A DNA stretch of 21,842 nucleotides, taken from positions 1 through 21,842 of the forward strand of contig JAOZTS010000006.1 in the NCBI GenBank assembly GCA_029939035.1, read 5' to 3'. How positions within the stretch are numbered: the first letter of the stretch is position 1; each line of letters opens with the position of its first letter. Made by a program: the position numbers and the translations under genes. This DNA comes from Candidatus Altimarinota bacterium (GTDB lineage Bacteria > Patescibacteriota > Gracilibacteria > UBA1369 > LOWO2-01-FULL-3). The notes beneath the pieces were generated by a model. That model was not told the DNA's origin. It was given only the letters and a program-made list of their open reading frames with translations, and searched no databases. Below are positions 7,638-15,006 of this stretch, one piece after another.

Positions 7638-8672
7638 TTATGCGTATAATTTACGTAATCTTTTTTGAATTTCTTCAGGTGCTATGTCGCTTAATTTGTT
7701 TACCATAATCATTCTGATGATTAAGGCGTTGTTCTTTTTTGCTAAGAAGTAAGCGATTAGTGGTTCTGGTCCGAATGCTCGTAATTTTGCGAGTCTGATG
7801 TAGTCGATCAGGTAGTTTTCGATTTCTCTTTCTAAATAGATGAATGTTTTTTCGTCTTTGTAGTGTTTGTAACCTTCTTCTACTATTTTTGCATAATCAG
7901 TTGGTTTCATTATTTCAGGGAAGTCTGCCAAATTGTGTTTGTAGGCTTCCTGCAATTTTGCGTATGGAATTTTTCCGTTCCAGATGAATGCTAGTTCGTA
8001 TAGGTCGATCTCTTTTTCTTGTGCTTTCATTCGGAAAAATAGGCGAATGTTGCTTACGTCGATTAGTTTCTTTACATAATTGACCAGGAATTCGCTTTGT
8101 GAATCCTGAGCAATTCCATAAACAATTTTCATAAGCTTTTGATCTAAATAGAGATCAATTACTTGGGGATTTTTGTTCTCTTTCTCGAATAGTTCTTGAA
8201 CTTTTACGATTTTCTTCTTGATGTAGAGTTCTGTGTGTTCATCTATTCCCCAAGGATTTAAAGTTCCTTCGAAAATGAAATTACTCAGAGCTTCTAATGG
8301 AATTGCTCCCATTTCATTCATTAAGTCTTTAACATCTTCGTATGTTTTTCCGCTTAATTTTGCTTTGAGGAGCGTTTTTATGTTGTGGAAGTCGTATTGG
8401 TGAAGAAGTATGTTCAATACTTTGTTGTCCGGTGTCGCTTTTGTCAGCATTTCTTTGATTTCGAGTAGTCCTTCTGTGATTACTTTTTGAAAGTCACTTG
8501 GATCTTCGATTCCAGCTTTGTTGTCTGAATAATCGAATTCGTTTAGAACCTTGAATGCTTCCTTTCCGCTTTTGGCAAGGGTCATTCTTTCTACTTCATT
8601 ATCACCTAGAAGTAGAGATTCTAAAGTTCTTATAAGGCCTACGCTATATGCAAAGTCGTGTTTGTTGGTCAT
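7638..8672 (-). CDS. ntpC: A/V-type ATPase subunit C (d-type socket subunit)
   Basis: A 344-residue helical protein. Subunit C (eukaryotic d) sits as a funnel-shaped socket on the membrane ring and links it to the D/F shaft. The N-terminus YSVGLIRTLESLLLGDNEVERM and the repeated three-helix pattern with HQYDFHNIKTLLKAKL (about 107-122) and RAFGPEPLIAYFLAKKNNALIIRMIMVNKL near the C-terminus (about 295-325) are the familiar family landmarks: the D-x-x-N-(I/L)-K-x-(L/I) repeat and the G-P-E-P-(L/V)-x-(A/G)-Y-x-x-A-K ending. Length is normal (about 330-350). Its ATG shares one base with the TAA of subunit E (TAATG at 8670-8674), so the two are translationally coupled. It follows E and precedes F as in the ntp operon. 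Confidence 0.93.
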   Translation of the reverse strand: MTNKHDFAYSVGLIRTLESLLLGDNEVERMTLAKSGKEAFKVLNEFDYSDNKAGIEDPSDFQKVITEGLLEIKEMLTKATPDNKVLNILLHQYDFHNIKTLLKAKLSGKTYEDVKDLMNEMGAIPLEALSNFIFEGTLNPWGIDEHTELYIKKKIVKVQELFEKENKNPQVIDLYLDQKLMKIVYGIAQDSQSEFLVNYVKKLIDVSNIRLFFRMKAQEKEIDLYELAFIWNGKIPYAKLQEAYKHNLADFPEIMKPTDYAKIVEEGYKHYKDEKTFIYLEREIENYLIDYIRLAKLRAFGPEPLIAYFLAKKNNALIIRMIMVNKLSDIAPEEIQKRLRKLYA

Positions 8673-9235
8673 TAAAATAAGAGTTTATGTAGTTTGATTT
8701 CTAAATCTTCACGTAATTGTTCATTTACGATAGTTGAAAAAGAATTATCGATTTCAATAGTATCGGTTTTAAGAATGAAACCTCCGGTCATGTTTGAGTT
8801 TTTTTCTGAAAGGAAATAACTTTTTCCAGAATTTTGAATTGCAGCTTTTGTTGCTTCTTCTTTGCCTTTTGCAGGGACAACTACTGTGTTGTCACCTTTC
8901 AAGTCAGCTTTTTTGAGCATATCTGTTATGACTTCTTCATAATTGTCGAGTTTTGAAAGTTCTTCTATAGCACTTTCAAGAGCTTCTTCAATTATTTCCC
9001 TTTTGGCATGAAGCAATTCGTTTTTTCGCTCGATTTCAGCTAGATTTTCAGCTTTTGCAATGATCTTTTTATTGTTCTCTTCAACTTTCTTGTGCATTTC
9101 TTCGTCGATATCTTTTTGCTTTTCTTTATTTTCTTTTTCAAGTTGTTCGATCTTTGCTTTGTACTCCTGTTCTAGCTTGGTAACTTTTGCCTCGGCTTCT
9201 TTTTTAATTTTTTCTAAAATGTCTGATAAAGCCAT
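8672..9235 (-). CDS. ntpE: A/V-type ATPase subunit E (peripheral stalk)
   Basis: A 187-residue peripheral stalk protein that pairs with subunit H/G to hold the A3B3 head still against rotation. Residues 1 to about 85 are a long charged coiled coil rich in Lys and Glu (for example IEQLEKENKEKQKDIDEEMH). The globular C-terminal half contains NYEEVITDMLKKADLKGD, VVVPAKGKEEATKAAIQ and GGFILKTDTIEIDNSFSTIV, matching the family's G-G-(F/V)-x-x-x-x-x-x-x-x-x-D-N-(S/T)-(F/L) motif. Length agrees with the family (about 185-200). It starts 2 bp after the subunit K stop and ends overlapping the subunit C start by one base, so translation of K, E and C is tightly coupled. Confidence 0.92.
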   Translation of the reverse strand: MALSDILEKIKKEAEAKVTKLEQEYKAKIEQLEKENKEKQKDIDEEMHKKVEENNKKIIAKAENLAEIERKNELLHAKREIIEEALESAIEELSKLDNYEEVITDMLKKADLKGDNTVVVPAKGKEEATKAAIQNSGKSYFLSEKNSNMTGGFILKTDTIEIDNSFSTIVNEQLREDLEIKLHKLLF

Positions 9236-9237
9236 GT

Positions 9238-9741
<504 letters not shown>

Positions 9742-9746
9742 TTAAA

Positions 9747-11726
9747 TTATTTTTTTATGTAAACGTACTTTGTTTTTTTGCTAAATGGCTTGAAAGCTTG
9801 TCCTCCACCTTCCATGAATTTGGTAAAGAATTCTACGAACTGTAGACGTCCTGAGTGGATAAATGATCCAAGCGAGTTGATAAGTAGATTGAAAATATGT
9901 CCTCCAATAAACACGACTGCCATAATCAGCCATCCAATGTATGGAATTCCTCCAACTAGGGCTGCAACTGTATTCACAGCGAGACCTATGATTGCTGTAG
10001 CTAGTCCGAGTGCCAGGAGACGTGAGTAAGACAGTATATCTCCCATGTATCCGACGAGCCCGTATAAACTGAGTATTCCTGAAGCTGCTTTTCCTATTAT
10101 GCTTGGGCTTTTTCTTCCTTGTGTAAGGATAAGTAGTCCGGTAGCTATAAGTACCCACCATTTTCCTACAGGTGCCAGAGAGTTTAGTGATGGAACTGCT
10201 GAGGCCAGTATGAAAAAGCCGATACCACTGAGCATAAGCACCCATGTTCCGGTTTCTAGAATTGCGTCTTTTTTGTCGTTGTGTCTGAAATCGTGAATCA
10301 ATTTCATTACTACTCCGAGTAGCACCTGGATGAATCCGAGAGCTAGTGAGAGTATGAGAACAAAGATTGGATTTGTGATTGCGTTTATTTTTTGGAAAAT
10401 GAAGAGTTTTTCTCCATTGTCTGCTGTGTAAGTGATGGCATCCGGTACTTGATCAGGTGTTAATCCGAACCATCCTCCGAATAATGCTCCCATAAAGAAT
10501 GTCACGATACCTGCATACATTAGTAGGCGTACCATATTGCGAATTCCTTCTGGAAGTTTGAATTTTTTGAGAGCCAAAGCCATTATTACAAACATGATGA
10601 TTCCATATCCTGCATCTGTAAGACACAATGCGAAGTAGATGATAAAGAATATTGCTAAAAATGGAGTTGGATCTAGTTCGTTGTATTTTGGTAGACCGTA
10701 AACTTTTGTGACTGCTTCGAATGGAGTCATAAAGTTGCTGTTTTTGAGAACAACTGGTGGGTGTTCACCTTCTTCTGCTTTAATTTTTGAGATTTCGAAT
10801 TCTTTTGTCTCTTTTTCGAGTCTTTCTTCTAATAGAGGGATGTTTGCGTCGGCAATCCATCCTTGAATTACGAATGTGTGGTCGGTTTCTCCAAAGCTTC
10901 TTCCGGTTTCAAGTTTTTCTTTTTGCCATTGGAAGTAATCATGGACGATTTTTAGATCGTCTGAGCTTTTTGCTAATTTTGTGAGTTCTTTTTCAGTTTC
11001 TGTGAGGATGTGTTTGCTGTCTTTTACTTTTTCGCTTTGTTCTGCGAGGTAGGCACTCATTTTCCCGTTGTACTTAGGGAAATCTGCTTCTGAGAATTTG
11101 TGTTCAGATAGAATTTTTGAGATTTCTTCTTCTAGTTCTTTGCTAAAGATAAGTATGAGATATGTTTCAGTGGCGTCTTCGTGAATCTTGTCGCTACTGA
11201 TTAGGTCGCTTATCTTGTGTGTCTTTTCAATTAATGAGTTGAACAATGTTGATTTTACGCTGCCTATTACTACTTTTGCGTGATCAGTATCGCTGATTAC
11301 TTGTAAGTCGATGTCCAGTTTTTTCCATGCTTCGTAGAGCAGGATGTTGTTTTCGTGTGTAGTTATGTTGTTTTTTGCTTTTGTAAGATTTTCTTCGATC
11401 TTTGTGCATTCTTTTATTATTGATTCGTAGTCAAATTCTTTTTCTTTTTCTATTACTTCTTTTAGAGTTGCTTCAATAGGGCCATCAAATAGACCTTTTT
11501 TCTTTCCGTAATCTGAAAGAAGGTTAATCGCGAATTCGAGGTTTGCGTATGTAAGTTCTGTTTTTTGAAGTTTGGTTAGGTTTTTGTATGATTCTGGTTT
11601 TACTTCTGACTCTTCGTTGATTTCAGTTACATCCATAGCTCCAGTATTCTGGAGAATATCAAGGATTTTGTCCTTGTGCTGGGTGACAGCGAGTAACTGG
11701 ATTTTTTTCATTTCGGCTAGAGCCAT
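9747..11726 (-). CDS. ntpI: A/V-type ATPase subunit I (a-type stator membrane subunit)
   Basis: A 659-residue stator subunit that holds the two half-channels and the essential arginine facing the rotor ring. The N-terminal half (1 to about 340) is a soluble, coiled-coil-rich arm starting MALAEMKKIQLLAVTQHKDK, where the peripheral stalks attach. The C-terminal half has about seven or eight membrane spans starting at DPTPFLAIFFIIYFALCLTD. The block GDILSYSRLLALGLATAIIG is the family signature; its arginine is the expected partner of the proteolipid glutamate. NSLGSFIHSGRLQFVEFF near the C-terminus is the second conserved signature. Length fits the family (about 640-660). The gene is 5 bp after subunit H and 17 bp before K. 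Confidence 0.96.
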   Translation of the reverse strand: MALAEMKKIQLLAVTQHKDKILDILQNTGAMDVTEINEESEVKPESYKNLTKLQKTELTYANLEFAINLLSDYGKKKGLFDGPIEATLKEVIEKEKEFDYESIIKECTKIEENLTKAKNNITTHENNILLYEAWKKLDIDLQVISDTDHAKVVIGSVKSTLFNSLIEKTHKISDLISSDKIHEDATETYLILIFSKELEEEISKILSEHKFSEADFPKYNGKMSAYLAEQSEKVKDSKHILTETEKELTKLAKSSDDLKIVHDYFQWQKEKLETGRSFGETDHTFVIQGWIADANIPLLEERLEKETKEFEISKIKAEEGEHPPVVLKNSNFMTPFEAVTKVYGLPKYNELDPTPFLAIFFIIYFALCLTDAGYGIIMFVIMALALKKFKLPEGIRNMVRLLMYAGIVTFFMGALFGGWFGLTPDQVPDAITYTADNGEKLFIFQKINAITNPIFVLILSLALGFIQVLLGVVMKLIHDFRHNDKKDAILETGTWVLMLSGIGFFILASAVPSLNSLAPVGKWWVLIATGLLILTQGRKSPSIIGKAASGILSLYGLVGYMGDILSYSRLLALGLATAIIGLAVNTVAALVGGIPYIGWLIMAVVFIGGHIFNLLINSLGSFIHSGRLQFVEFFTKFMEGGGQAFKPFSKKTKYVYIKK

Positions 11727-11731
11727 ATTGA

Positions 11732-12061
11732 CTAGTTTTTTACGTGATTTAGAAAAGCAGAGACGATTTCTTTTGTTGCGTCTCCTAGTTTTGATTTGGC
11801 TTCTGAAGAAATTTGATTTTTTTCGCTTTCTGCAGTTGCCATTTTTGATTTGAAAAGTTCGCCGGCCTCTTTCTTTGTGGTTCCTAGCTTTTCCATTCCT
11901 TTTTCTCTTAAGTCTTCTTTGAAGGCAGCTGCTTTTTCCTCTAGTGTCTCTGCGTGTTTTATGACTTTTTCATCAAAATCTTTTTTTGCTTGTTCTATTT
12001 TCTTTTTAAGTTCTTGTTCAGCAGTTTTTATTTGAGATATTGGATCGTTTTGAGTAGTCAT
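11732..12061 (-). CDS. A/V-type ATPase subunit H/G (peripheral stalk coiled coil; NtpF of E. hirae)
   Basis: A 109-residue, almost entirely charged and helical protein, probably one long coiled coil. It has QIKTAEQELKKKIEQAKKDF at 10-29 and a C-terminal EAKSKLGDATKEIVSAFLNHV, the usual A-x-x-x-(I/L)-V-x-x-(F/L)-(L/I) ending of the small peripheral stalk subunit. In the family this protein forms a right-handed coiled coil with subunit E and anchors on subunit I. It is the first gene of the operon and ends 5 bp before subunit I. Sequence alone is weakly diagnostic because coiled coils look alike, but position, size and heptad pattern agree. Its own promoter and a leader hairpin lie directly upstream. 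Confidence 0.85.
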   Translation of the reverse strand: MTTQNDPISQIKTAEQELKKKIEQAKKDFDEKVIKHAETLEEKAAAFKEDLREKGMEKLGTTKKEAGELFKSKMATAESEKNQISSEAKSKLGDATKEIVSAFLNHVKN

Positions 12062-12080
12062 ATTGTGTAAAAGTTAAAGG

Positions 12081-12107
12081 AAAAACCCTAACTTATTAAA
12101 GTTAAGG
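12081..12107 (-). terminator. terminator-like hairpin in the leader of the ATPase operon (candidate attenuator)
   Basis: In the minus-strand leader, CCTTAACTT (12107-12099) pairs with AAGTTAGGG (12094-12086) through nine pairs, one of them U-G, around a TAAT loop. It is followed at once by TTTTT (12085-12081). This is the form of an intrinsic terminator, yet it lies about 15 nt after the probable transcript start and 20 nt before the first start codon. A second TAACTT at about 12071-12076 could pair with the AAGTTA arm instead. It is likely to reduce or regulate read-through into the operon; no ligand or leader peptide is apparent. Confidence 0.5.
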
Positions 12108-12128
12108 ATATTGATTTTTGCCTGAAAG

Positions 12129-12157
12129 ATTTTATGTACGGAACCGAAAAAAGTCAA
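12129..12157 (-). promoter_or_regulatory. sigma70-type promoter of the A/V-ATPase operon
   Basis: Minus strand: -35 TTGACT (12152-12157), a 17-bp spacer and -10 TAAAAT (12129-12134), each hexamer matching the consensus at five of six bases with optimal spacing. Transcription would start near 12122, giving a leader of about 60 nt. An 8-bp palindrome, ACACGTGT (12174-12181), lies upstream of the -35 and might bind a regulator. Confidence 0.72.
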
Positions 12158-12197
12158 TACTCAAAAATTCTAAACACGTGTGTTCTACTTGACATTC

Positions 12198-14492
12198 TTA
12201 GGCTAAGGTTGAAAGATTGACGATTTTTGTTGTAGCTAAATTTTTGATGTTTTCAGTGATAACCTGACCATAATCTTTTTCGACTAGGCGAGAGTCCAGT
12301 AAAACAACTTCTTTTTGTTTAGCCGTATTTGGGAGGTAGTTGATCAATTTTTTGAGTGTAAATGTGGCTCGTGGGATCTGGAATTCTATGAATGCATTCC
12401 TGTAATTTTTGCTTGTTGCGGTGATGTAGGGGAGTGAAGGTGGATCAAATGGGATTTTGTGGATGAGAATTGTGTCGATGAGGTCGTGGTCTTTGAAATT
12501 TTCCCAGAAATTAGGTGTGATGAAGAGAATGGAGTTGTCAGGATCTTGTTTGTATTGTTCCCTTAGTTTTCCGAGTGATCCTGTCATTTGGGAGACCGGT
12601 TTTATGTTTAAATCCTTTAGATGTTTGCTGAGTTTGAGGGTGAATTGGCTGAGTTGTTGTTTTGAGTTGAATATGATGGCTGTTCGGCCTTTTCGGTCTG
12701 GGAGATATGATTCGAGGAATTTTTCTACTGAGTCTCTTTCGGCTGAGGAGTTTTGTGTAATGTAGATTTCGAGATCCTCTCTTTTTTCTACGGTTTTTAT
12801 GAGTGGAATTGAGTTGTCGAGGCCGAGCAGGTTTTTTGTGAAGGCAGCTTCGTCGTCGAAGTCGAGGTTTTCACTTATGATTTTGAATGTTTCTGCATTG
12901 TTTGTGATTTTTTGAAGAGATTCGCTTGTTGAGTACGGATATGATCTGATTACTATGTTTTCTGAGAAATCTTTTTCTATCCATACGAAGTTGTTTTCGA
13001 GATCTGGTTTGAGAAAGATGTCTTGTAGGATTTTAAGTGATGATTTCCAGTTTTGTAGGTCTACTTCGTTGTCCTCGGTCTTGATTTCGACTAGTGCTTT
13101 TGATGATTCTATTAATTTTACAATTGATGATGCGAGGTCTTTGCAGGTTGAGGAGGCTAGCGTGTCAGGTTTTATCTCGCATCTTGCGGTGTATTCGTTT
13201 CTGTCGTTGTATTTTTCGAATAGCATGCCAATTACTCCAAAGATGATTGTAGAAGCTGCTGATAGGGCCTCTGTTGTCTCATTTTCCCCTAAACTTTTGA
13301 GTTGGGAGATTAATATGTCGAGTTTTAGGTATTGTGAATTGTCGAATGCGATTGATTGGGCGAATTTTTCTGAATTTATGATTAATAGTTCTTTGGCTGT
13401 TGGATTCTTTTCGATTGTGTATTGATGTGAGCAGATTGCGGGTGATGTTTCGTCTTTTTCCAGTGCTTTTTTGAAAAAATGTTCTTCGTTTTCGTTTGCT
13501 TGAATATTTATGGCTGAAATTAGAGTTCTTTCTTCATTGAAAAATGTGATTTCGCTCAAGTGTCCGGTTTCTGTTTGTTCTTTCCAGATTAGGAGTTTGA
13601 GTAGCGTGGTGAATTCATATTTTTCGAAGTGATTTCTTTTTTCTAAGTTTTCTAGCCTTTTTGTTGATAGATAATTTGATGGTGCATCTATTTTTGCAAT
13701 GTTTTTTGGTAATGAGTCAGAAATTTGTTTAAAAATTTGGTTTGGAACGGAAATGTATGAATCTTTGTCGATTTTTTCTGATAATCCTTTTATTAAGTCT
13801 TGGTATGGAGGTCTGATTTCGATGAGTGCTGAGCCTTTGACTTCTAATATTTTTTCTAACTGTGGATATGGTTTGAATTCAGTTTTTTCAGTTTCAAATT
13901 CTAAAGTTTTTGGATCTTTTGGCTCTATAGCTGACAAAAAGTTTTTTAGTTCCCAGTCAGTTTTTTTGCATAAGTCCTTAATTTTTGTGATTAATTCTGT
14001 TGGGAGATGGCTGAAATGATCAGCGAGTTTTATAAAAAGCTCCATTGCAGCGATCGAATCGTCAACTGCTCTGTGTTTTTCTTCGTGTTCTAGTTTTAGT
14101 AGGCTACTGAGTATCTCGAGGCTATAAGAGGGGAGCCCAGGAAGCATAATGCTCGCCAATTGGCATGTGTCGTATTCCGAATTGCTGAGTTCGATGCCGT
14201 TTGCCCGTAAAAATCCAGTATCAAATTGGATGTTGTGTCCAACAATTGGAAGATCTCCTATAAAGGCGGCGATTTCTTCTGCTTTTTCTGAAAATTGAGG
14301 TGCGTCGGTTAGATCTCCATCTTTGATTCCAGTGATATGAGTGATTATATCGGGAAGAGTAATTCCTGGGTTAATTAGGAACTGTAATCTTTCCGTTTCA
14401 CCGCTTAAATCAAATTTAACCGCACCGAATTCTATGATTTTATCGTTGTTTGCGTCGAATCCAGTTGTCTCGAGGTCGAGTGATATAAACAT
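12198..14492 (-). CDS. DnaQ-type 3'-5' exonuclease fused to a degenerate DinG-like helicase
   Basis: A 764-residue protein. Residues 1 to about 165 are a DEDDh exonuclease with a complete active site: D6 and E8 in DLETTG, D91 in GHNIQFD, H140 and D145 in HRAVDD. The rest aligns by eye with DinG of the Bacillus type, where such an exonuclease is also fused: PSNYLSTKRLENLEKR (271-286) matches the RSNYLCxRRLE region, LLIWKEQTETGHLSEI (300-315) the LxxWxxxTxTGDLSEL region, GRTAIIFNS (602-610) motif IV, ITPNFWEN...HKIPFDPPSLP (658-688) the FWEGVD...KLPFxPPxxP region, and VVLLDSRLVEKDYG (729-742) the end. However, the place of Walker A reads ALIEIRPPYQDLIKGL, no DEAH box is present, WEGVD reads WENFK, and the motif VI arginines are gone (FTLKKLINYLPN). 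It is about 160 residues shorter than Bacillus DinG. I infer an active nuclease with a non-ATPase helicase scaffold. It is a single gene diverging from the RNA locus. Confidence 0.8.
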   Translation of the reverse strand: MFISLDLETTGFDANNDKIIEFGAVKFDLSGETERLQFLINPGITLPDIITHITGIKDGDLTDAPQFSEKAEEIAAFIGDLPIVGHNIQFDTGFLRANGIELSNSEYDTCQLASIMLPGLPSYSLEILSSLLKLEHEEKHRAVDDSIAAMELFIKLADHFSHLPTELITKIKDLCKKTDWELKNFLSAIEPKDPKTLEFETEKTEFKPYPQLEKILEVKGSALIEIRPPYQDLIKGLSEKIDKDSYISVPNQIFKQISDSLPKNIAKIDAPSNYLSTKRLENLEKRNHFEKYEFTTLLKLLIWKEQTETGHLSEITFFNEERTLISAINIQANENEEHFFKKALEKDETSPAICSHQYTIEKNPTAKELLIINSEKFAQSIAFDNSQYLKLDILISQLKSLGENETTEALSAASTIIFGVIGMLFEKYNDRNEYTARCEIKPDTLASSTCKDLASSIVKLIESSKALVEIKTEDNEVDLQNWKSSLKILQDIFLKPDLENNFVWIEKDFSENIVIRSYPYSTSESLQKITNNAETFKIISENLDFDDEAAFTKNLLGLDNSIPLIKTVEKREDLEIYITQNSSAERDSVEKFLESYLPDRKGRTAIIFNSKQQLSQFTLKLSKHLKDLNIKPVSQMTGSLGKLREQYKQDPDNSILFITPNFWENFKDHDLIDTILIHKIPFDPPSLPYITATSKNYRNAFIEFQIPRATFTLKKLINYLPNTAKQKEVVLLDSRLVEKDYGQVITENIKNLATTKIVNLSTLA

Positions 14493-14498
14493 GCTTAT

Positions 14499-14526
14499 AT
14501 ACTATCTTAAATGAAGTTTTATGCAA
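14499..14526 (-). promoter_or_regulatory. candidate promoter of the exonuclease/DinG-like gene
   Basis: Minus strand: TTGCAT (14521-14526), a 16-bp spacer and TAGTAT (14499-14504), with only 6 nt (ATAAGC) before the ATG at 14492. The motif TTATGCAA on the plus strand occurs here (14519-14526), again at 14543-14550, and also in the glycosyltransferase promoter at 202-209. The spacing predicts a leaderless transcript. Confidence 0.42.
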
Positions 14527-14580
14527 TCTCTTTATTGGCTTATTATGCAACGTTTTACAGCGGGTGTCTATTTTAGAATT

Positions 14581-14608
14581 TTGACTTTTATTCTCTAAGA
14601 GGTATGAT
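14581..14608 (+). promoter_or_regulatory. sigma70-type promoter of the structured RNA
   Basis: TTGACT (14581-14586), a 16-bp spacer and TATGAT (14603-14608); each hexamer matches the consensus at five of six bases. Transcription would begin near 14615, at the foot of a perfect 10-bp hairpin. No gene with a credible start lies directly downstream. Confidence 0.65.
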
Positions 14609-14614
14609 GATTTG

Positions 14615-14979
14615 AATTTCAAAAAAAGAAGATTCAAAAAAGAAATTCAAACGCCCTAGAAAAGCATATTGAAAACAAAAACAAAAAAACTCTCTAGTGA
14701 TGAGAGCTAGAGGGAATGAAAAACTCATTCTCTCTGCTGTCCTCGCTAAGTGATGATCATGTAACCTTTGAGGATGTGATCGATGATGATTGGACTGATC
14801 CAATCACTGTTCTGCCCCAATCTAGATCCTTCGGGATTTGCATAGGGGATCACAGACGGCCGGTGGTGCGGCTGAAAACAACACCAAAGCCTGGCAAGGA
14901 ACCAACAAAAACAAAAACAAAAGTTCTCAGTGAAAGCTGGTAGGAAAACTTTTAACCTCGATTTATCGGGGTTTTTTTT
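14615..14979 (+). ncRNA. unidentified structured RNA of about 365 nt
   Basis: A promoter at its left and an intrinsic terminator at its right bound this transcript. Hairpins by eye: 14611-14620 with 14642-14651 (10 perfect pairs); 14709-14719 with 14725-14735 (11 pairs, one G-U); 14740-14744 with 14770-14774; 14787-14794 with 14799-14806 (8 perfect pairs, CUGA loop); a composite stem with CTGT/ACAG (14807-14810, 14852-14855), CCCC/GGGG (14815-14818, 14845-14848) and a C(UUCG)G-capped stem (14824-14829, 14834-14839); and 14859-14868 with 14882-14895 carrying a 4-nt bulge. TGAGAGCT (14701-14708) can close the domain with AGTTCTCA (14922-14929). Two A-rich linkers (about 14671-14689, 14901-14921) flank this core. 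A rival stem, 14690-14697 with 14707-14714, would exclude the closing stem. I find no tmRNA, RNase P or SRP signature, and the branched fold is unlike 6S RNA. A 75-codon frame at 14716-14943 lies inside it but looks incidental. Confidence 0.68.
14956..14979 (+). terminator. intrinsic terminator of the structured RNA
   Basis: CCTCGA (14956-14961) pairs with TCGGGG (14966-14971), six pairs with one U-G, around a TTTA loop, followed by eight T (14972-14979). It works on the plus strand; the opposite strand has no matching T-run after the hairpin. Confidence 0.85.
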
Positions 14980-15006
14980 ATGTTTCGCTGTGGATACAAA
15001 TATTTA

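Noticed and set aside
12170..12197. Intrinsic terminator after the exonuclease/DinG-like gene
   Set aside because: The AACA/TGTT stem is only 4-5 pairs and the following T-run is interrupted (TAGAATTTTT); not convincing.
14716..14943. A 75-codon plus-strand frame in the RNA region
   Set aside because: Several strong hairpins run through it, its last third is translated A-rich linker (TTPKPGKEPTKTKTK), and the AGAGGG before its ATG is too close to serve as a ribosome site and is part of a stem. A dual-function RNA is possible but unsupported.
14615..14979. tmRNA, RNase P RNA, SRP RNA or 6S RNA
   Set aside because: No T-arm/CCA end or tag-frame ending for tmRNA; no GAGGAAAGTCC-like core for RNase P; no GGAAGGAAGCAGC-like loop for SRP; the fold has several branches rather than the single rod with a central bubble of 6S. 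A very divergent member cannot be excluded by eye.
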